Origin: Bacteroidales bacterium
Lineage (GTDB): Bacteria > Bacteroidota > Bacteroidia > Bacteroidales > Rikenellaceae
Length of the DNA: 64,000 nt
NCBI GenBank assembly: GCA_910574205.1
Contig: CAJSYJ010000001.1
Span: 434,001 to 498,000, forward strand
Direction: 5' to 3'
The notes beneath the pieces were generated by a model. That model was given only the letters and a program-made list of their open reading frames with translations, had not been told where the DNA came from and did not search any database. Both the position numbers and the translations under genes were made by a program. Below, piece after piece: positions 42,202-51,236 of the stretch (positions are counted from its first letter, which is position 1; each line of letters opens with the position of its first letter).

Positions 42202-42651
42202 ATGAACAGGATGCCGGAACTCAACCTGCCCCCGATAAGGCTGCGCGCACGACGCGACGCGGCCGGGCGGACGCTCATATTCGACGAGCTGCGCCGGCAG
42301 TGGGTCGTACTGACGCCCGAGGAGTGGGTCAGGAGGCATGTGGCGGCATACATGGTCGACCGCTGCGGGTTTCCGCCGCAGGCGCTGGTCGAGGAGTATC
42401 CGGTCGATATCAACGGTACGGCGCAGCGTGCCGACATCGTGGCCTTCGGCAGCGACGGCCGACCGCTCGTGCTGGTCGAATGCAAGGAGCACTCGACGCG
42501 CATCGACAACGCCGTCTTTTCGCAAGCGGTACGCTACAACGCCGTAGTCGGATGCCGCCACATAGTCATGACCAACGGTATCGAGACCCATTGCTGGCGG
42601 CAGGAATCGGGGCTATACGAGCCGGAGCGGACGTTTCCCCGATTCGAGTAA
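42202..42651 (+). CDS. HsdR_N_2-type nuclease-fold small protein
   Basis: A 149-residue protein of the stand-alone type I restriction HsdR N-terminal-like family. The PD-(D/E)xK core is visible as QRADIVAFGSDGRPLVLVECKEHSTRID (about 75-102: Asp of RADIV, and ExK of VECK). A helix TPEEWVRRHVAAYMVDR precedes it. Such single-domain proteins are widespread in Bacteroidetes, have no methylase or specificity partner, and their role is unknown. The start ATG 42202 is set by the promoter box. Confidence 0.85.
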   Translation: MNRMPELNLPPIRLRARRDAAGRTLIFDELRRQWVVLTPEEWVRRHVAAYMVDRCGFPPQALVEEYPVDINGTAQRADIVAFGSDGRPLVLVECKEHSTRIDNAVFSQAVRYNAVVGCRHIVMTNGIETHCWRQESGLYEPERTFPRFE

Positions 42652-42694
42652 ACAGGCCGCATCCGGCAGCGACATAATTTTTTCGAAAAATTCG

Positions 42695-42702
42695 TATATT
42701 TG
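42695..42702 (+). promoter_or_regulatory. -7 promoter box of the His-rich protein/receptor pair
   Basis: TATATTTG, an exact match, 22 bp before ATG 42725. No clear -33 TTG is seen. Confidence 0.6.
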
Positions 42703-42724
42703 CAACCGAAACGAAAACGGATCG

Positions 42725-43078
42725 ATGCGAAACAGAAACGTAAACACATTTACGGCATTGCTGCTTACCGTCCTATTTTTGGGATACTGGTGCAGCACGA
42801 CCCTGTTTCTGCACGCCCACTGGGTAGACGGCACGCGCGTGGTGCACTCGCACCCCTATACGGGCATGCCGTCGACGCACTCCCACTCGGGCAGCCAGTT
42901 GCAGACGATAGACCTGCTGTCGCTGACGGCGGCTCTCGTCCCGTCGCTGGCGGCCATGCTGGCGCCGTTGTACGGCCGCGGCATAGGACGCGTGCGTCGC
43001 AACCGATCTCATATAGCACGCATCGCAACCTCGGCCGTATCGTTGCGGGCTCCTCCCGCTTGCTATACTTTCGCGTAA
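42725..43078 (+). CDS. Small His-rich membrane protein next to a TonB receptor
   Basis: A 117-residue protein with an N-terminal membrane or signal helix (about 9-27), a histidine-rich middle (HAHWVDGTRVVHSHPY, then STHSHSGSQLQTIDLLS, about 30-65) and a second hydrophobic segment (about 66-85). No known domain is recognised. The His pattern resembles small conserved Bacteroidetes proteins encoded before TonB receptors, and suggests metal binding in the periplasm. It is 62 bp before the receptor gene and probably cotranscribed. Function is inferred from composition and context only. Confidence 0.6.
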   Translation: MRNRNVNTFTALLLTVLFLGYWCSTTLFLHAHWVDGTRVVHSHPYTGMPSTHSHSGSQLQTIDLLSLTAALVPSLAAMLAPLYGRGIGRVRRNRSHIARIATSAVSLRAPPACYTFA

Positions 43079-43140
43079 CGCATATTCCGCAGCTGCCGCT
43101 GCGGCAGCAAGTATAGTATCAGTACATAATCCTTACAATA

Positions 43141-45447
43141 ATGAAATTACATATATTGGGAGCCGTCATCGCGCTCCTTATGCCTGTTGTCGCATGGGGC
43201 GACAGCGTCGTGCCCGCACCTAAGAAAAACAGCAGCGACGCAAACATCTACGGCCATATAATAAACGCATCGAACAACGAACATCTGCCCTTCGCGAGCA
43301 TAGCCGTCAAGGGCACGACGATAGGCTGCTCGTCGGATGCCACAGGCCACTACTACCTTAAAAACCTGCCCGTAGGACGCCATACGATAGTCGTGACGCT
43401 GCTCGGCTTCGAAACCATAGAGCAGCCTATCGAGGCCGTAGCCGGGAAAAACATCGAGATGAACTTCACGCTCGAAGAGCAGGCCATGAGCCTCGACGAG
43501 GTGGTAGTGTCGGCAACGCGCAATGAGACCAACCGCCGCCGGACGGCGACCGTAGTCAACGTCGCCTCGCAGAAGCTATTCGAGTCGACAGCCTCGTCCA
43601 ACCTCTCGGAGTCGATGAATTTCCAGTCGGGGCTGCGCGTCGAGAACAACTGCGGCAACTGCGGCACGATGCAGCTGCGCATCAACGGTCTGGAAGGTCA
43701 CTACTCGCAGATACTGCTCGACAGCCGCCCCATATTCTCGTCGCTCGCGGCAGTATACGGACTCGACCAGCTGCCCGTGGCCATGATCGAACGCGTCGAA
43801 GTGGTACGCGGAGGCGGCTCGGCGCTCTTCGGCTCGAACGCCATAGGCGGCGTTGTCAACATCATAACGCGCGACCCGCTGCGCAACTCACTTACCTTGG
43901 CCAACACCACGCACATACTCTCGGGCGGCACGACGGACATCAATACGGCTCTCAACGGCTCGTTCGTAAGCGACGACAACAAGGTAGGCGTATACCTCTT
44001 CGCTCAGGTCAAGGGACGCGACGCCTACGACCGCAACGGCGACGGATTCTCCGACATACCCTCGCTCAACTCCGAGACGGCAGGCTTCCGCGCCTACTAC
44101 AAGACATCGGCCTATACGCGCATAACGGCCGAGTACCACCATACGCACGAATTCCGCCGCGGCGGCGACAACCTCTCCGAGGCGCCGCACATGGCCATGA
44201 TTTGCGAGCAGCTCGACCACAAGATCGACGGCGGCGGACTGCGCTTCGACTACTTCTCGCCGGACAGCCGCCACCGCATGAGCGTATACACGTCGGCTCA
44301 GGGCATCGACCGCAGCAGCTACTTCGGCACCGACATGAATCCCGAGGCATACGGCGCCACGAAAGACCTTACCGTCGTGGCGGGAGCGCAATACACCTAC
44401 GGCTTCGACAGGCTTTGGTTCATGCCGGCAGACCTGACTGTCGGCGCCGAGTACAACTACAACACGCTCGACGATAGCTATCACGCCACACAGCGCCGAT
44501 TGGAGCAGAAGACGAGCACCGCCGGCTTCTTCTTCCAGAACGAATGGCACAGTGAAAAGGTCAACATACTCATAGGCGGACGCCTCGACAAGCATAACAT
44601 GGTGCGCAAGCCGATCTTCTCGCCGCGCGTCAATCTGCGTTACAGCCCCATAGAGGATATCGGGCTCCGCATAAGCTATGCGAGCGGTTACCGCGCACCG
44701 CAGGCCTACAACGAGGATCTGCACATCGACGCGCTCAACCACTCGGTATCGATCATCCGTCTGGCCGACGACCTGCGCCCCGAGTATTCGCACAGCGTAA
44801 GCGCATCGGCCGACATATACCATAGCTTCGGCCGCCTGCAAACCAACCTTCTGGTCGAGGGATTCTACACGATGCTCGACGACGTGTTCACGCTCGAAAA
44901 GGTGGGCACGGACGCCGACGGCAACACTATCAAGGAGCGTCGCAACGCCGACGGCGCCACCGTAGCGGGCATCACGGCCGAGGTCAAGCTCGGCATCAAG
45001 GGCATATTCGAGATTCAGGCCGGCTACACCTTCCAGCGCAGCCGCTACACCTCGCCCGAAAGGTGGTCGGACGACGTAGAGCCGCAGCGGCGCATGTTCC
45101 GCTCGCCCGACCATTACGGCTATCTCACTTCGTCGTTCGAGCTTGCGCGACGGCTGTCGGCCTCGCTCTTCTGCACCTACACCGGACCGATGCTCGTGCA
45201 GCACAACGCAGGCATACTCGACGTCGATACGCAGACCACGACACCGTCGTTCTGGGACTGCGGCATCAAGGCAGCCTATGTCGTAGCGCTGTCGCACGTG
45301 ATAGATTTGGAGATCAATGCCGGCGTAAAGAACATATTCGATTCATACCAGAAAGACCTCGATTTCGGCGCATCCAAGGACTCGGCCTATATTTATGGCC
45401 CTTCGATGCCGCGCACGTTCTTCGTAGGATTGAAACTGACGTTATAG
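43141..45447 (+). CDS. TonB-dependent receptor (metal or cobalamin type)
   Basis: A 768-residue receptor with a signal peptide ending at WGDS (about 20). A carboxypeptidase-regulatory-like domain follows (about 38-115, ASIAVKGTTIGCSSDATGHYYL), then a TonB box and plug (about 117-235, SLDEVVVSATRNETNRRRTATV, QLRINGLEGHYSQILLDSRP, RVEVVRGGGSALFGSNAIGGVVNIITRDP). The BtuB/CirA-like barrel ends in LKLTL. The plug carries NNCGNCGTM, a CxxC pair rare in receptors that could bind a metal. The upstream small His-rich protein strengthens a metal-related role. The gene ends at a strong terminator. Confidence 0.9.
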   Translation: MKLHILGAVIALLMPVVAWGDSVVPAPKKNSSDANIYGHIINASNNEHLPFASIAVKGTTIGCSSDATGHYYLKNLPVGRHTIVVTLLGFETIEQPIEAVAGKNIEMNFTLEEQAMSLDEVVVSATRNETNRRRTATVVNVASQKLFESTASSNLSESMNFQSGLRVENNCGNCGTMQLRINGLEGHYSQILLDSRPIFSSLAAVYGLDQLPVAMIERVEVVRGGGSALFGSNAIGGVVNIITRDPLRNSLTLANTTHILSGGTTDINTALNGSFVSDDNKVGVYLFAQVKGRDAYDRNGDGFSDIPSLNSETAGFRAYYKTSAYTRITAEYHHTHEFRRGGDNLSEAPHMAMICEQLDHKIDGGGLRFDYFSPDSRHRMSVYTSAQGIDRSSYFGTDMNPEAYGATKDLTVVAGAQYTYGFDRLWFMPADLTVGAEYNYNTLDDSYHATQRRLEQKTSTAGFFFQNEWHSEKVNILIGGRLDKHNMVRKPIFSPRVNLRYSPIEDIGLRISYASGYRAPQAYNEDLHIDALNHSVSIIRLADDLRPEYSHSVSASADIYHSFGRLQTNLLVEGFYTMLDDVFTLEKVGTDADGNTIKERRNADGATVAGITAEVKLGIKGIFEIQAGYTFQRSRYTSPERWSDDVEPQRRMFRSPDHYGYLTSSFELARRLSASLFCTYTGPMLVQHNAGILDVDTQTTTPSFWDCGIKAAYVVALSHVIDLEINAGVKNIFDSYQKDLDFGASKDSAYIYGPSMPRTFFVGLKLTL

Positions 45448-45470
45448 CATCATTGCTGCCATTAGGGACT

Positions 45471-45513
45471 ACCGCCGCGACGAATATGCAACATCGTCGC
45501 GGCGGTGCTTTTT
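45471..45513 (+). terminator. Terminator of the TonB receptor gene
   Basis: A 13-pair stem ACCGCCGCGACGA/TCGTCGCGGCGGT with a 10-base loop, then GC and five T. Confidence 0.9.
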
Positions 45514-45544
45514 AACCGGCTGCGTATCGGCACACTGCCGACGA

Positions 45545-45584
45545 CAAAAAATCAAGGCTGCCTGACCTGTGGTCAAGCAGCCTT
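45545..45584 (-). terminator. Terminator of the tRNA-Pro pair
   Basis: On the minus strand, stem AAGGCTGC/GCAGCCTT with an inner TGACC/GGTCA stem, followed by a T-rich tract at 45545-45551, just past the tRNA-Pro 3' end. Confidence 0.85.
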
Positions 45585-45591
45585 TGCATTG

Positions 45592-45666
45592 TCGGGATAC
45601 CGGGATTCGAACCCGGGACCTCCAACTCCCGAAGCTGGCGCGCTAACCGGACTGCGCTACATCCCG
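45592..45666 (-). tRNA. tRNA-Pro (anticodon CGG)
   Basis: A cloverleaf with acceptor CGGGATG/TATCCCG and discriminator A. The anticodon arm CCAGC-TTCGGGA-GTTGG gives CGG. CCA is not encoded. It is downstream of the TGG isoacceptor on the same strand and shares its D arm. Confidence 0.95.
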
Positions 45667-45731
45667 AACAAAAATATGTAATCCGCGAACTCTCGCCTCC
45701 GTCATAGCACCTTCGACAGAGAGCCGTATCG

Positions 45732-45806
45732 TCGGGATAACAGGATTCGAACCTGTGACCCCCTGCTCCCAAAGCAGGTGCGCTAACCGGACTGCGCTAC
45801 ATCCCG
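45732..45806 (-). tRNA. tRNA-Pro (anticodon TGG)
   Basis: A cloverleaf with acceptor CGGGATG/TATCCCG; the anticodon arm CCTGC-TTTGGGA-GCAGG gives TGG. It is the first gene of a two-tRNA transcript with its own consensus promoter. Confidence 0.95.
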
Positions 45807-45859
45807 TAGGTCCCGCAGTGCCTGAGCAACCGTCGGGGAATCCTCGCGAATTCGGAGTG

Positions 45860-45890
45860 CAAATATAAGACGTTTTTTTGAAACTGCAAA
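45860..45890 (-). promoter_or_regulatory. Promoter of the tRNA-Pro pair
   Basis: On the minus strand TTTG (45887-45890), a 19-bp spacer and TATATTTG (45860-45867), a full consensus promoter. Confidence 0.85.
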
Positions 45891-46259
45891 GTTTTTCGCG
45901 TTTTTTCGTCATTTACATGGATTTTACCCCACCCGGAACCTGCTGTCCCACCACCGCAGACGACGACTCCCCGGCTCTATATCCGAGTCGGGGAGTCGAA
46001 AGGTAAAATTGCCGGAGCGGCGAACCCGCATCCTCCGGCAGCTATACGCGGCAAACGACGCACCACCGGCAACGCAGGTCACTACAACACCATCCCGCTA
46101 CCGGCACTTGCGTTCGCCGGTCTGTGAATGCACTCGTCCTCTACCGACACCGGCGGGCAAGACTCGGCATGCACACCGCCCGAGCTACATAAGCGACCGC
46201 AAGCCCGGAAGCGTCTGCCGACAACCCAAACCGGCAGTCGCCAATCGTCCGGCACCGGT
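45891..46259. other. Non-coding gap after the OstA-like gene
   Basis: About 370 bp without a credible gene. It holds an imperfect hairpin at 45964-45998 (GACTCCCCG and CGGGGAGTC arms) that may end the minus-strand envelope operon. The open frames here translate to Pro/Arg-rich strings without motifs. Confidence 0.5.
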
Positions 46260-48806
46260 TTATTTGCGCCGACGGCTGTTGCGCCACTCGACGATCTCGG
46301 GCGTGAGTCTGTCGAGACGATCCACCCAGCGGCGGTTGTCCATCAAAAAGCGGCGGTAACGGTCGATACGCTCCGTAATGGGGAACGTCGGCCGGCGCCG
46401 CGTCTCGGCATCGCCGCGTCGCGAGGGGCGTATGCGACGGTCGAAGACTTCGTCGCGAGTAGGACGCCGCACGTCGAACCAGTCGAAATCGGGCAGTTTG
46501 AGCAGCTGCGTCTCGGGGATCTTATCCATCGGGTAGACCACGTACTCGGGGTGGTCGCGATAGGTTATCTTGTCGATCTTGCCGCTGTCGAGGTAGAACG
46601 TCACATCGGCGCTCTCGATATACATCAGCCCCTGCACCTGATCGGAGTTCTCGTCCTCCTGCAAATAGTATATCGTCTGGGCATTGCCGTTGACATCGTT
46701 GCGGTAGACCTTGCCGTCGCGGAAGTATGCGATCATCTTCTTGCCCTTGACCTGATTGTAACGCACCGTATCGATCTGCGCCGCCATGATAGGACGGTCG
46801 ATAAATTCGGCGCGGACGATCATCTGGTTGGCCGTATAGATATCCATGTAGTCCGACGTAACCTGATTGGTCTCGTTCCACAGGATAGGATCGATATAAA
46901 GGTGAATGATCGAGTCGGTATTCATCGTAACCAGCGAATCGCATATCATCTGCGAGTCGGTGCGGTACATCTTGACATTGCGGTAGGCCTTTATCTGGCG
47001 GTATACGCTGTCGGCAGGGATCGAATCGGCTATCGCACCCTCCATGTCGAGCGTATCGGCCGAGAGCGAATCGAGCGATAGAGAGTCCCTCGCGAGCGTA
47101 TCGGGCATCTGCCCCGTACGCAGCGAATCCGCCGCAAGAGAGTCGGCCGCAAGCGAGTCCGCCGGCAGAGTATCCGTCGCATACTCCTCGCCGGTATATT
47201 CGACGCCCTTGCGCGCAGCCTTAGCCTTAGCCTTGTCGATGCGCAGGCGGCGGCGACGCTCCTGTTCGAGTTTTATCCGGGCGGCCTTGGCCTCGTCCTT
47301 GCGCCGCTGCTCGGCCATTTTGGCCAGACGGCGCGCGACGATAGTATCGTGCTTGATCTTGGCGATCGAATCGCGGCGCAGCTTCGCGGCGGCCTTGTCG
47401 CGCTCGGCCTGCTCCTTAATCATCCGCCGGCGCGCCTCCTTATCGGCAACCCGCATCGTATCTGAGGGCAGCGAATCGCTCAGGGCAATGGCAGCAGTAT
47501 CCGCCGGTTCTATATTATCCACGGACGCAGTCTCCTCCACGCCCTGCTCCGGCGAGGCATCTTCGGTCTGTCCCGACGACTCCGGGACGGGTCGCTGCGA
47601 AACCCGGGCATCGGTCATCTCGCCCAACGAGACGGATGTCCGCTCCCCGCCGGCCGCATCGTCGTCTGCCGGAGCGGATGAATCTGCACCGGCCGCCGGA
47701 TCGGCAGCGGACTTATCGTCGAGTGCGAACGGTAGCGGCGCAGCCGCACCGGCAGAATCGGCAGCCGGGAGAGGATCCTCCGGTTGCGGACGCGCCGAGA
47801 GGGTGTACAGCCAAACCGTATCGGCGCACATGAACACCGAGTCGACCTGCTTGGGATCGTAGTTTATAAGCGACGGACGCCGCGTGATGAAGGCATTGCC
47901 CGGCTCCTCCCAATACTCGCCGTAATCGGCGAAGCCCAACACCTTTTGCAGCGTGTCGTCGACCTGTATGTCGTGCCGCGCGACGATATGTCCAGCCGAG
48001 CGGTAGTAGTCGAGCGAGTCGCCCCACATCTCGCGCTCGGACGATAGGATATAGCCGTTGCGCGTAACCTTGTAGAGGTCGATCTGCTTGTCGTAGGTAC
48101 CGGCGTCGGCATACATGTACTCGCCCTTGTCGTTCCACATGTGGGTATGGTCGAAGTACTGCGCGAAGTCGGTCTCGACATTGTATATCACCGAGTCGCC
48201 CGTCATCTCGTAACGGTCGTTGCGCATCTCCACGTTGTCGACCGCAATCAGATCGTGCGTATCGGAATAGTAGTATCCTCGGTCGGCCTCCAACAGATTG
48301 TCCTTGTTGACGGCATAGCAGCCTCCGAAGAACTCGCCTACATTGTCGTATGTATCGAAGGTGCAGTTGTAGGTGTACATCGTAGCGTCGCCGTCGACGA
48401 TCTTTACCAGATCGGAGTAGACCGTGGCACGGTTCAGGTCGCGGTTGTACTCGGCACGGTCGCCGTATATGTAGGTGGTGTTCTGGTTTATGAGTACGTT
48501 GCCGAAGCACTCGAAGCTCTGGTTGCCGTAACGCACGGCGCTGTCGGCCAGAATGACCGCACCGTTGTGGTGCGCGGCGAAGTTGCCCACGAGGATGAAG
48601 ATCGTCGAATCGCCGTAATCGACCATGTAGGAGTCGTCGGAGATCATGTCGATCATCTTCTTCTGCTGCGGTTTCGACGGGGGCTGGCAGGCCGCCGCCG
48701 AAGAGGCGTAGCCGCCACGCATCGTGCCGGCGAAGGCATATAGGAATGCTCCGGCCACGAACAGCAGCACGGCCAGAGTCGACAATCTGCGCACGTTGAT
48801 CGACAT
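46260..48806 (-). CDS. OstA/LptA-like organic-solvent-tolerance family protein
   Basis: An 848-residue protein with an N-terminal signal anchor (about 8-28). An OstA-like beta-jelly-roll region follows (about 50-330, repeated short strands such as FECFGNVLINQNTTYIYGDRAEYNR and LLEADRGYYYSDTHDLIAVDNVEMRNDRYEMTGDSVIYN). A long low-complexity middle is Ala/Asp/Ser-rich and then charged coiled-coil (about 470-560), with repeated ADSL units. A second OstA-like part runs about 600-770. It probably works in lipopolysaccharide transport or outer-membrane assembly, as LptA/LptD relatives do. It lies 18 bp after the SurA-like gene. Confidence 0.8.
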   Translation of the reverse strand: MSINVRRLSTLAVLLFVAGAFLYAFAGTMRGGYASSAAACQPPSKPQQKKMIDMISDDSYMVDYGDSTIFILVGNFAAHHNGAVILADSAVRYGNQSFECFGNVLINQNTTYIYGDRAEYNRDLNRATVYSDLVKIVDGDATMYTYNCTFDTYDNVGEFFGGCYAVNKDNLLEADRGYYYSDTHDLIAVDNVEMRNDRYEMTGDSVIYNVETDFAQYFDHTHMWNDKGEYMYADAGTYDKQIDLYKVTRNGYILSSEREMWGDSLDYYRSAGHIVARHDIQVDDTLQKVLGFADYGEYWEEPGNAFITRRPSLINYDPKQVDSVFMCADTVWLYTLSARPQPEDPLPAADSAGAAAPLPFALDDKSAADPAAGADSSAPADDDAAGGERTSVSLGEMTDARVSQRPVPESSGQTEDASPEQGVEETASVDNIEPADTAAIALSDSLPSDTMRVADKEARRRMIKEQAERDKAAAKLRRDSIAKIKHDTIVARRLAKMAEQRRKDEAKAARIKLEQERRRRLRIDKAKAKAARKGVEYTGEEYATDTLPADSLAADSLAADSLRTGQMPDTLARDSLSLDSLSADTLDMEGAIADSIPADSVYRQIKAYRNVKMYRTDSQMICDSLVTMNTDSIIHLYIDPILWNETNQVTSDYMDIYTANQMIVRAEFIDRPIMAAQIDTVRYNQVKGKKMIAYFRDGKVYRNDVNGNAQTIYYLQEDENSDQVQGLMYIESADVTFYLDSGKIDKITYRDHPEYVVYPMDKIPETQLLKLPDFDWFDVRRPTRDEVFDRRIRPSRRGDAETRRRPTFPITERIDRYRRFLMDNRRWVDRLDRLTPEIVEWRNSRRRK

Positions 48807-48824
48807 GACTGCTACCCCGTTAGA

Positions 48825-50249
48825 CTATTTGACCCAATGCTTGTTGCGGAACTCGCCGTTGCGGAACTCGGGGGCGATGTAGACGTACATGCCGTCGATC
48901 TTGTTGCTGAGCCACTTCTCGAACACCTCGTTCTGCTTGTTCTGCAAGGCCATCTCTTCGAGACGGATATAGTCGTCGACGAGCGATGCCGTATGCGCCG
49001 GTATGATCTCGACGAGTTTGACGATCTTGCTCATCTGGTTACCCATCATGTCGGTGGTCTGGAACGACTCGGAGATCTCGCCGACGCCCAGACGCCTGAG
49101 CGCATTGTAGTCGTCGAGCGACTTGCCGAAGTCGCGGCCGAAGTCCTCTTTGAGGAACCGCGTGGCCGTAAGGCGTGCACCATCGAATGTGCCGGCACGC
49201 TCCAATATGTCGTGGTTGGAGACTATGCCGCCGTTCATCTTCGAGGTGGCGTCGTCAGAAAATTCGAGCGCGGCCTTTTCGAACGAGATCGAATCCTTGC
49301 GTATCAGCCGTGCAAGACTGTCTAACTGGCGCGACGGCTCGGCAAGCTCCTCGCGCGTGAAGGTCGGGCGCAGGACTATATGGCGGCAATGGTACTTGTC
49401 GCCCTTCTTGTCGATGAGCTCTATGATATGGAATCCGAATTCGGTCTCTACGATCTCGGATATCTGTCCCGGTTTGAGCTTCTCCAAAGCATCGGCGAAG
49501 GGCTTGACGTAGATATTGGCGGGCGCAGGGTCCATCTCGCCGCCGCGAATGGCCGAACCGTCGACCGAGTACATGCGCGCCAGCACCGAGAACTTGGTCT
49601 TGCCGGTAATCACGCGCTCGCGCATATCGAGCAGACGCTCCTTGGTGCGCTGCTTGGCCTCGGCCAGCGAGGCGGGGAACTTCGTGATCTGCGCATATAC
49701 GTACTGCTCGCCGATGATCGGCAGGCTGTCCTTGTCGATCGAGTTGTAGAAACGCTCAACCTCGCCCGGGACGACCGTCACCTTGCCGACGACCTGCCCC
49801 TGCATCGTCTGGGCATAGAACTGCTCCTCGTAACGCTGGCGCAGCATCTCGCGGTAGTTGAACACGGCCATGTGCTCCTTGGCTTCGAGGTTGGCGATGC
49901 CGCCCTCCTCCTCTATCAGGCTCTGCAAGTAGGCCTCGATACGCGCCGAGACTTCGCCGCTGTTGATATCGACCGAATCGATCAACGCCTGATTGTAGAG
50001 CAGCTTCTGCTGCAACAACGCCTCCAACGCCTCGTTCATCGGGTCGCGGTCGGAGGTATATCCCATCTCCCTGCGCTGCTGCACGAGCTCGTCGGCATAG
50101 GCCTCGACATCGGAGTACAGGATCGACGAGCCGCCCACCACGGCGACCACCTTGTCCAACATGACCTGTCGGCGCTGGGCAACCGCACTGCCGGCTGCCG
50201 AAACCACTACGACGGCGATCATCGCCGCCGAAATCACTCTTCTAAACAT
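48825..50249 (-). CDS. SurA-like periplasmic peptidyl-prolyl isomerase
   Basis: A 474-residue chaperone with a signal peptide ending at AVAQ. A SurA-type N-terminal helical domain follows (about 30-165, DKVVAVVGGSSILYSDVEAYADEL), then a parvulin domain (about 190-290, GGEMDPAP, VETEFGFHIIELIDKKGDKYHCRHIV) and a second weaker one (about 290-400, GGIVSNHD). It escorts outer-membrane barrels. The frame extends to a TTG at 50258, but ATG 50249 lies 5 bp after the upstream stop and gives a clean signal peptide, so it is chosen. It is flanked by another isomerase-like lipoprotein and the OstA-like gene. Confidence 0.9.
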   Translation of the reverse strand: MFRRVISAAMIAVVVVSAAGSAVAQRRQVMLDKVVAVVGGSSILYSDVEAYADELVQQRREMGYTSDRDPMNEALEALLQQKLLYNQALIDSVDINSGEVSARIEAYLQSLIEEEGGIANLEAKEHMAVFNYREMLRQRYEEQFYAQTMQGQVVGKVTVVPGEVERFYNSIDKDSLPIIGEQYVYAQITKFPASLAEAKQRTKERLLDMRERVITGKTKFSVLARMYSVDGSAIRGGEMDPAPANIYVKPFADALEKLKPGQISEIVETEFGFHIIELIDKKGDKYHCRHIVLRPTFTREELAEPSRQLDSLARLIRKDSISFEKAALEFSDDATSKMNGGIVSNHDILERAGTFDGARLTATRFLKEDFGRDFGKSLDDYNALRRLGVGEISESFQTTDMMGNQMSKIVKLVEIIPAHTASLVDDYIRLEEMALQNKQNEVFEKWLSNKIDGMYVYIAPEFRNGEFRNKHWVK

Positions 50250-50254
50250 ATATC

Positions 50255-51178
50255 TCAATTTTCTTCGTTTTCAACGGATGCTGCCTGCGACGGCTGGGCT
50301 TCGCCCGTAGTCGGGTCGTAGATCATTACGCGCCCCTCGCGGGCAGCCCTCTCGCGCAGCTCATGCTCGTGCCGCGAGACGATCTCCGAACGGCGCTGGG
50401 CGTAAAGTATGCGGCGTATATCGCTCTCGACGCGTTGCAGGGGAGCGGTCGAACCGGCCAAAGCGGCGTCCTCGATGATGAAGCAGAACACCTGACCCGA
50501 AGCGGTCATCTGCTGAGGCTCGCGCTTCGAGAGCAGCGCGTCGTAGGAGCGCGAACGGTCGGTCGGGAGGTTGCTCAGAAAGTCCGAGAATCCGACCCAC
50601 TCGCGCGTCATGTCGGTAAGCTGCAACGAGTTCTTCTCGCACAGTGCGGCCAGCTCGGCCACCCTGTCGGGATTGCCGCGCGTGGCACGGACGGCCTCGA
50701 CCAGACGCGACATGTTGCGGTAGCCGGCAGGTGCCTTGACCACAAGACCGCGCACCAGATGTTGGTCGAGCTTGAACGTATCGCCGTGCGAGCGGTAGTA
50801 GGCAGCTATCTGCTCGGCCGTGACGTCGGGGTCGATCTCGTTGTCGATATAGTACTGGTCGAGCTTGCGCATGATAAGCGACTGGCGGTAGCCTTCGACC
50901 AGACGGTCGATATCCTCCTGCGACGAGCAGAGCAGCTCGGATGCCTCACGCATCTTCAAGCGGCGCATGATCCAGTTGTCGACATACAAACGGGCGAATG
51001 TCAGGCTGTCGCCCGACGAGAATCCCGAAGGCATGTCGGCGAGCATGCGGCTCAGCGTCAACTGCTCCGAATCGACGCTCGCTATGACGTCCGAGGGACG
51101 GTCGACGTTCGTTTCGCGCCGGCACGCGCTCAATGCGACGATGCCGACAAGACACAATATGGCGGTAGTTTTGCGCAT
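50255..51178 (-). CDS. SurA-related envelope lipoprotein (peptidyl-prolyl isomerase-like)
   Basis: A 307-residue lipoprotein (MRKTTAILCLVGIVALSAC, lipid Cys19). The following helical region (DVIASVDSEQLTLSRMLADMP, LYVDNWIMRRLKMREASELL, MRKLDQYYIDNEIDPDVTAEQIAAYYRSH) resembles the SurA N-terminal core. The later part has only a weak parvulin resemblance and lacks the FGFHI motif, so it may have lost isomerase activity. It is directly upstream of surA (5-bp gap) and preceded by a promoter box. Confidence 0.75.
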   Translation of the reverse strand: MRKTTAILCLVGIVALSACRRETNVDRPSDVIASVDSEQLTLSRMLADMPSGFSSGDSLTFARLYVDNWIMRRLKMREASELLCSSQEDIDRLVEGYRQSLIMRKLDQYYIDNEIDPDVTAEQIAAYYRSHGDTFKLDQHLVRGLVVKAPAGYRNMSRLVEAVRATRGNPDRVAELAALCEKNSLQLTDMTREWVGFSDFLSNLPTDRSRSYDALLSKREPQQMTASGQVFCFIIEDAALAGSTAPLQRVESDIRRILYAQRRSEIVSRHEHELRERAAREGRVMIYDPTTGEAQPSQAASVENEEN

Positions 51179-51188
51179 AATAATCTCA

Positions 51189-51196
51189 CAAAGATA
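51189..51196 (-). promoter_or_regulatory. -7 promoter box of the envelope-biogenesis operon
   Basis: TATCTTTG on the minus strand, 10 bp upstream of ATG 51178. The -33 element is unclear. Confidence 0.6.
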
Positions 51197-51236
51197 CGTT
51201 TTTTACTCCAAACAAACGTATCGGCACGCAATAATA

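Noticed and set aside
43888..45297. 469-codon minus-strand frame antisense to the TonB receptor
   Set aside because: Shadow frame; composition is Val/Arg/Glu-biased as expected from the complement of a barrel-coding sequence.
46009..46359. 116-codon plus-strand frame after the tRNA-Pro pair
   Set aside because: Pro/Arg/Thr-rich with no motif and overlaps the end of the OstA-like gene on the other strand.
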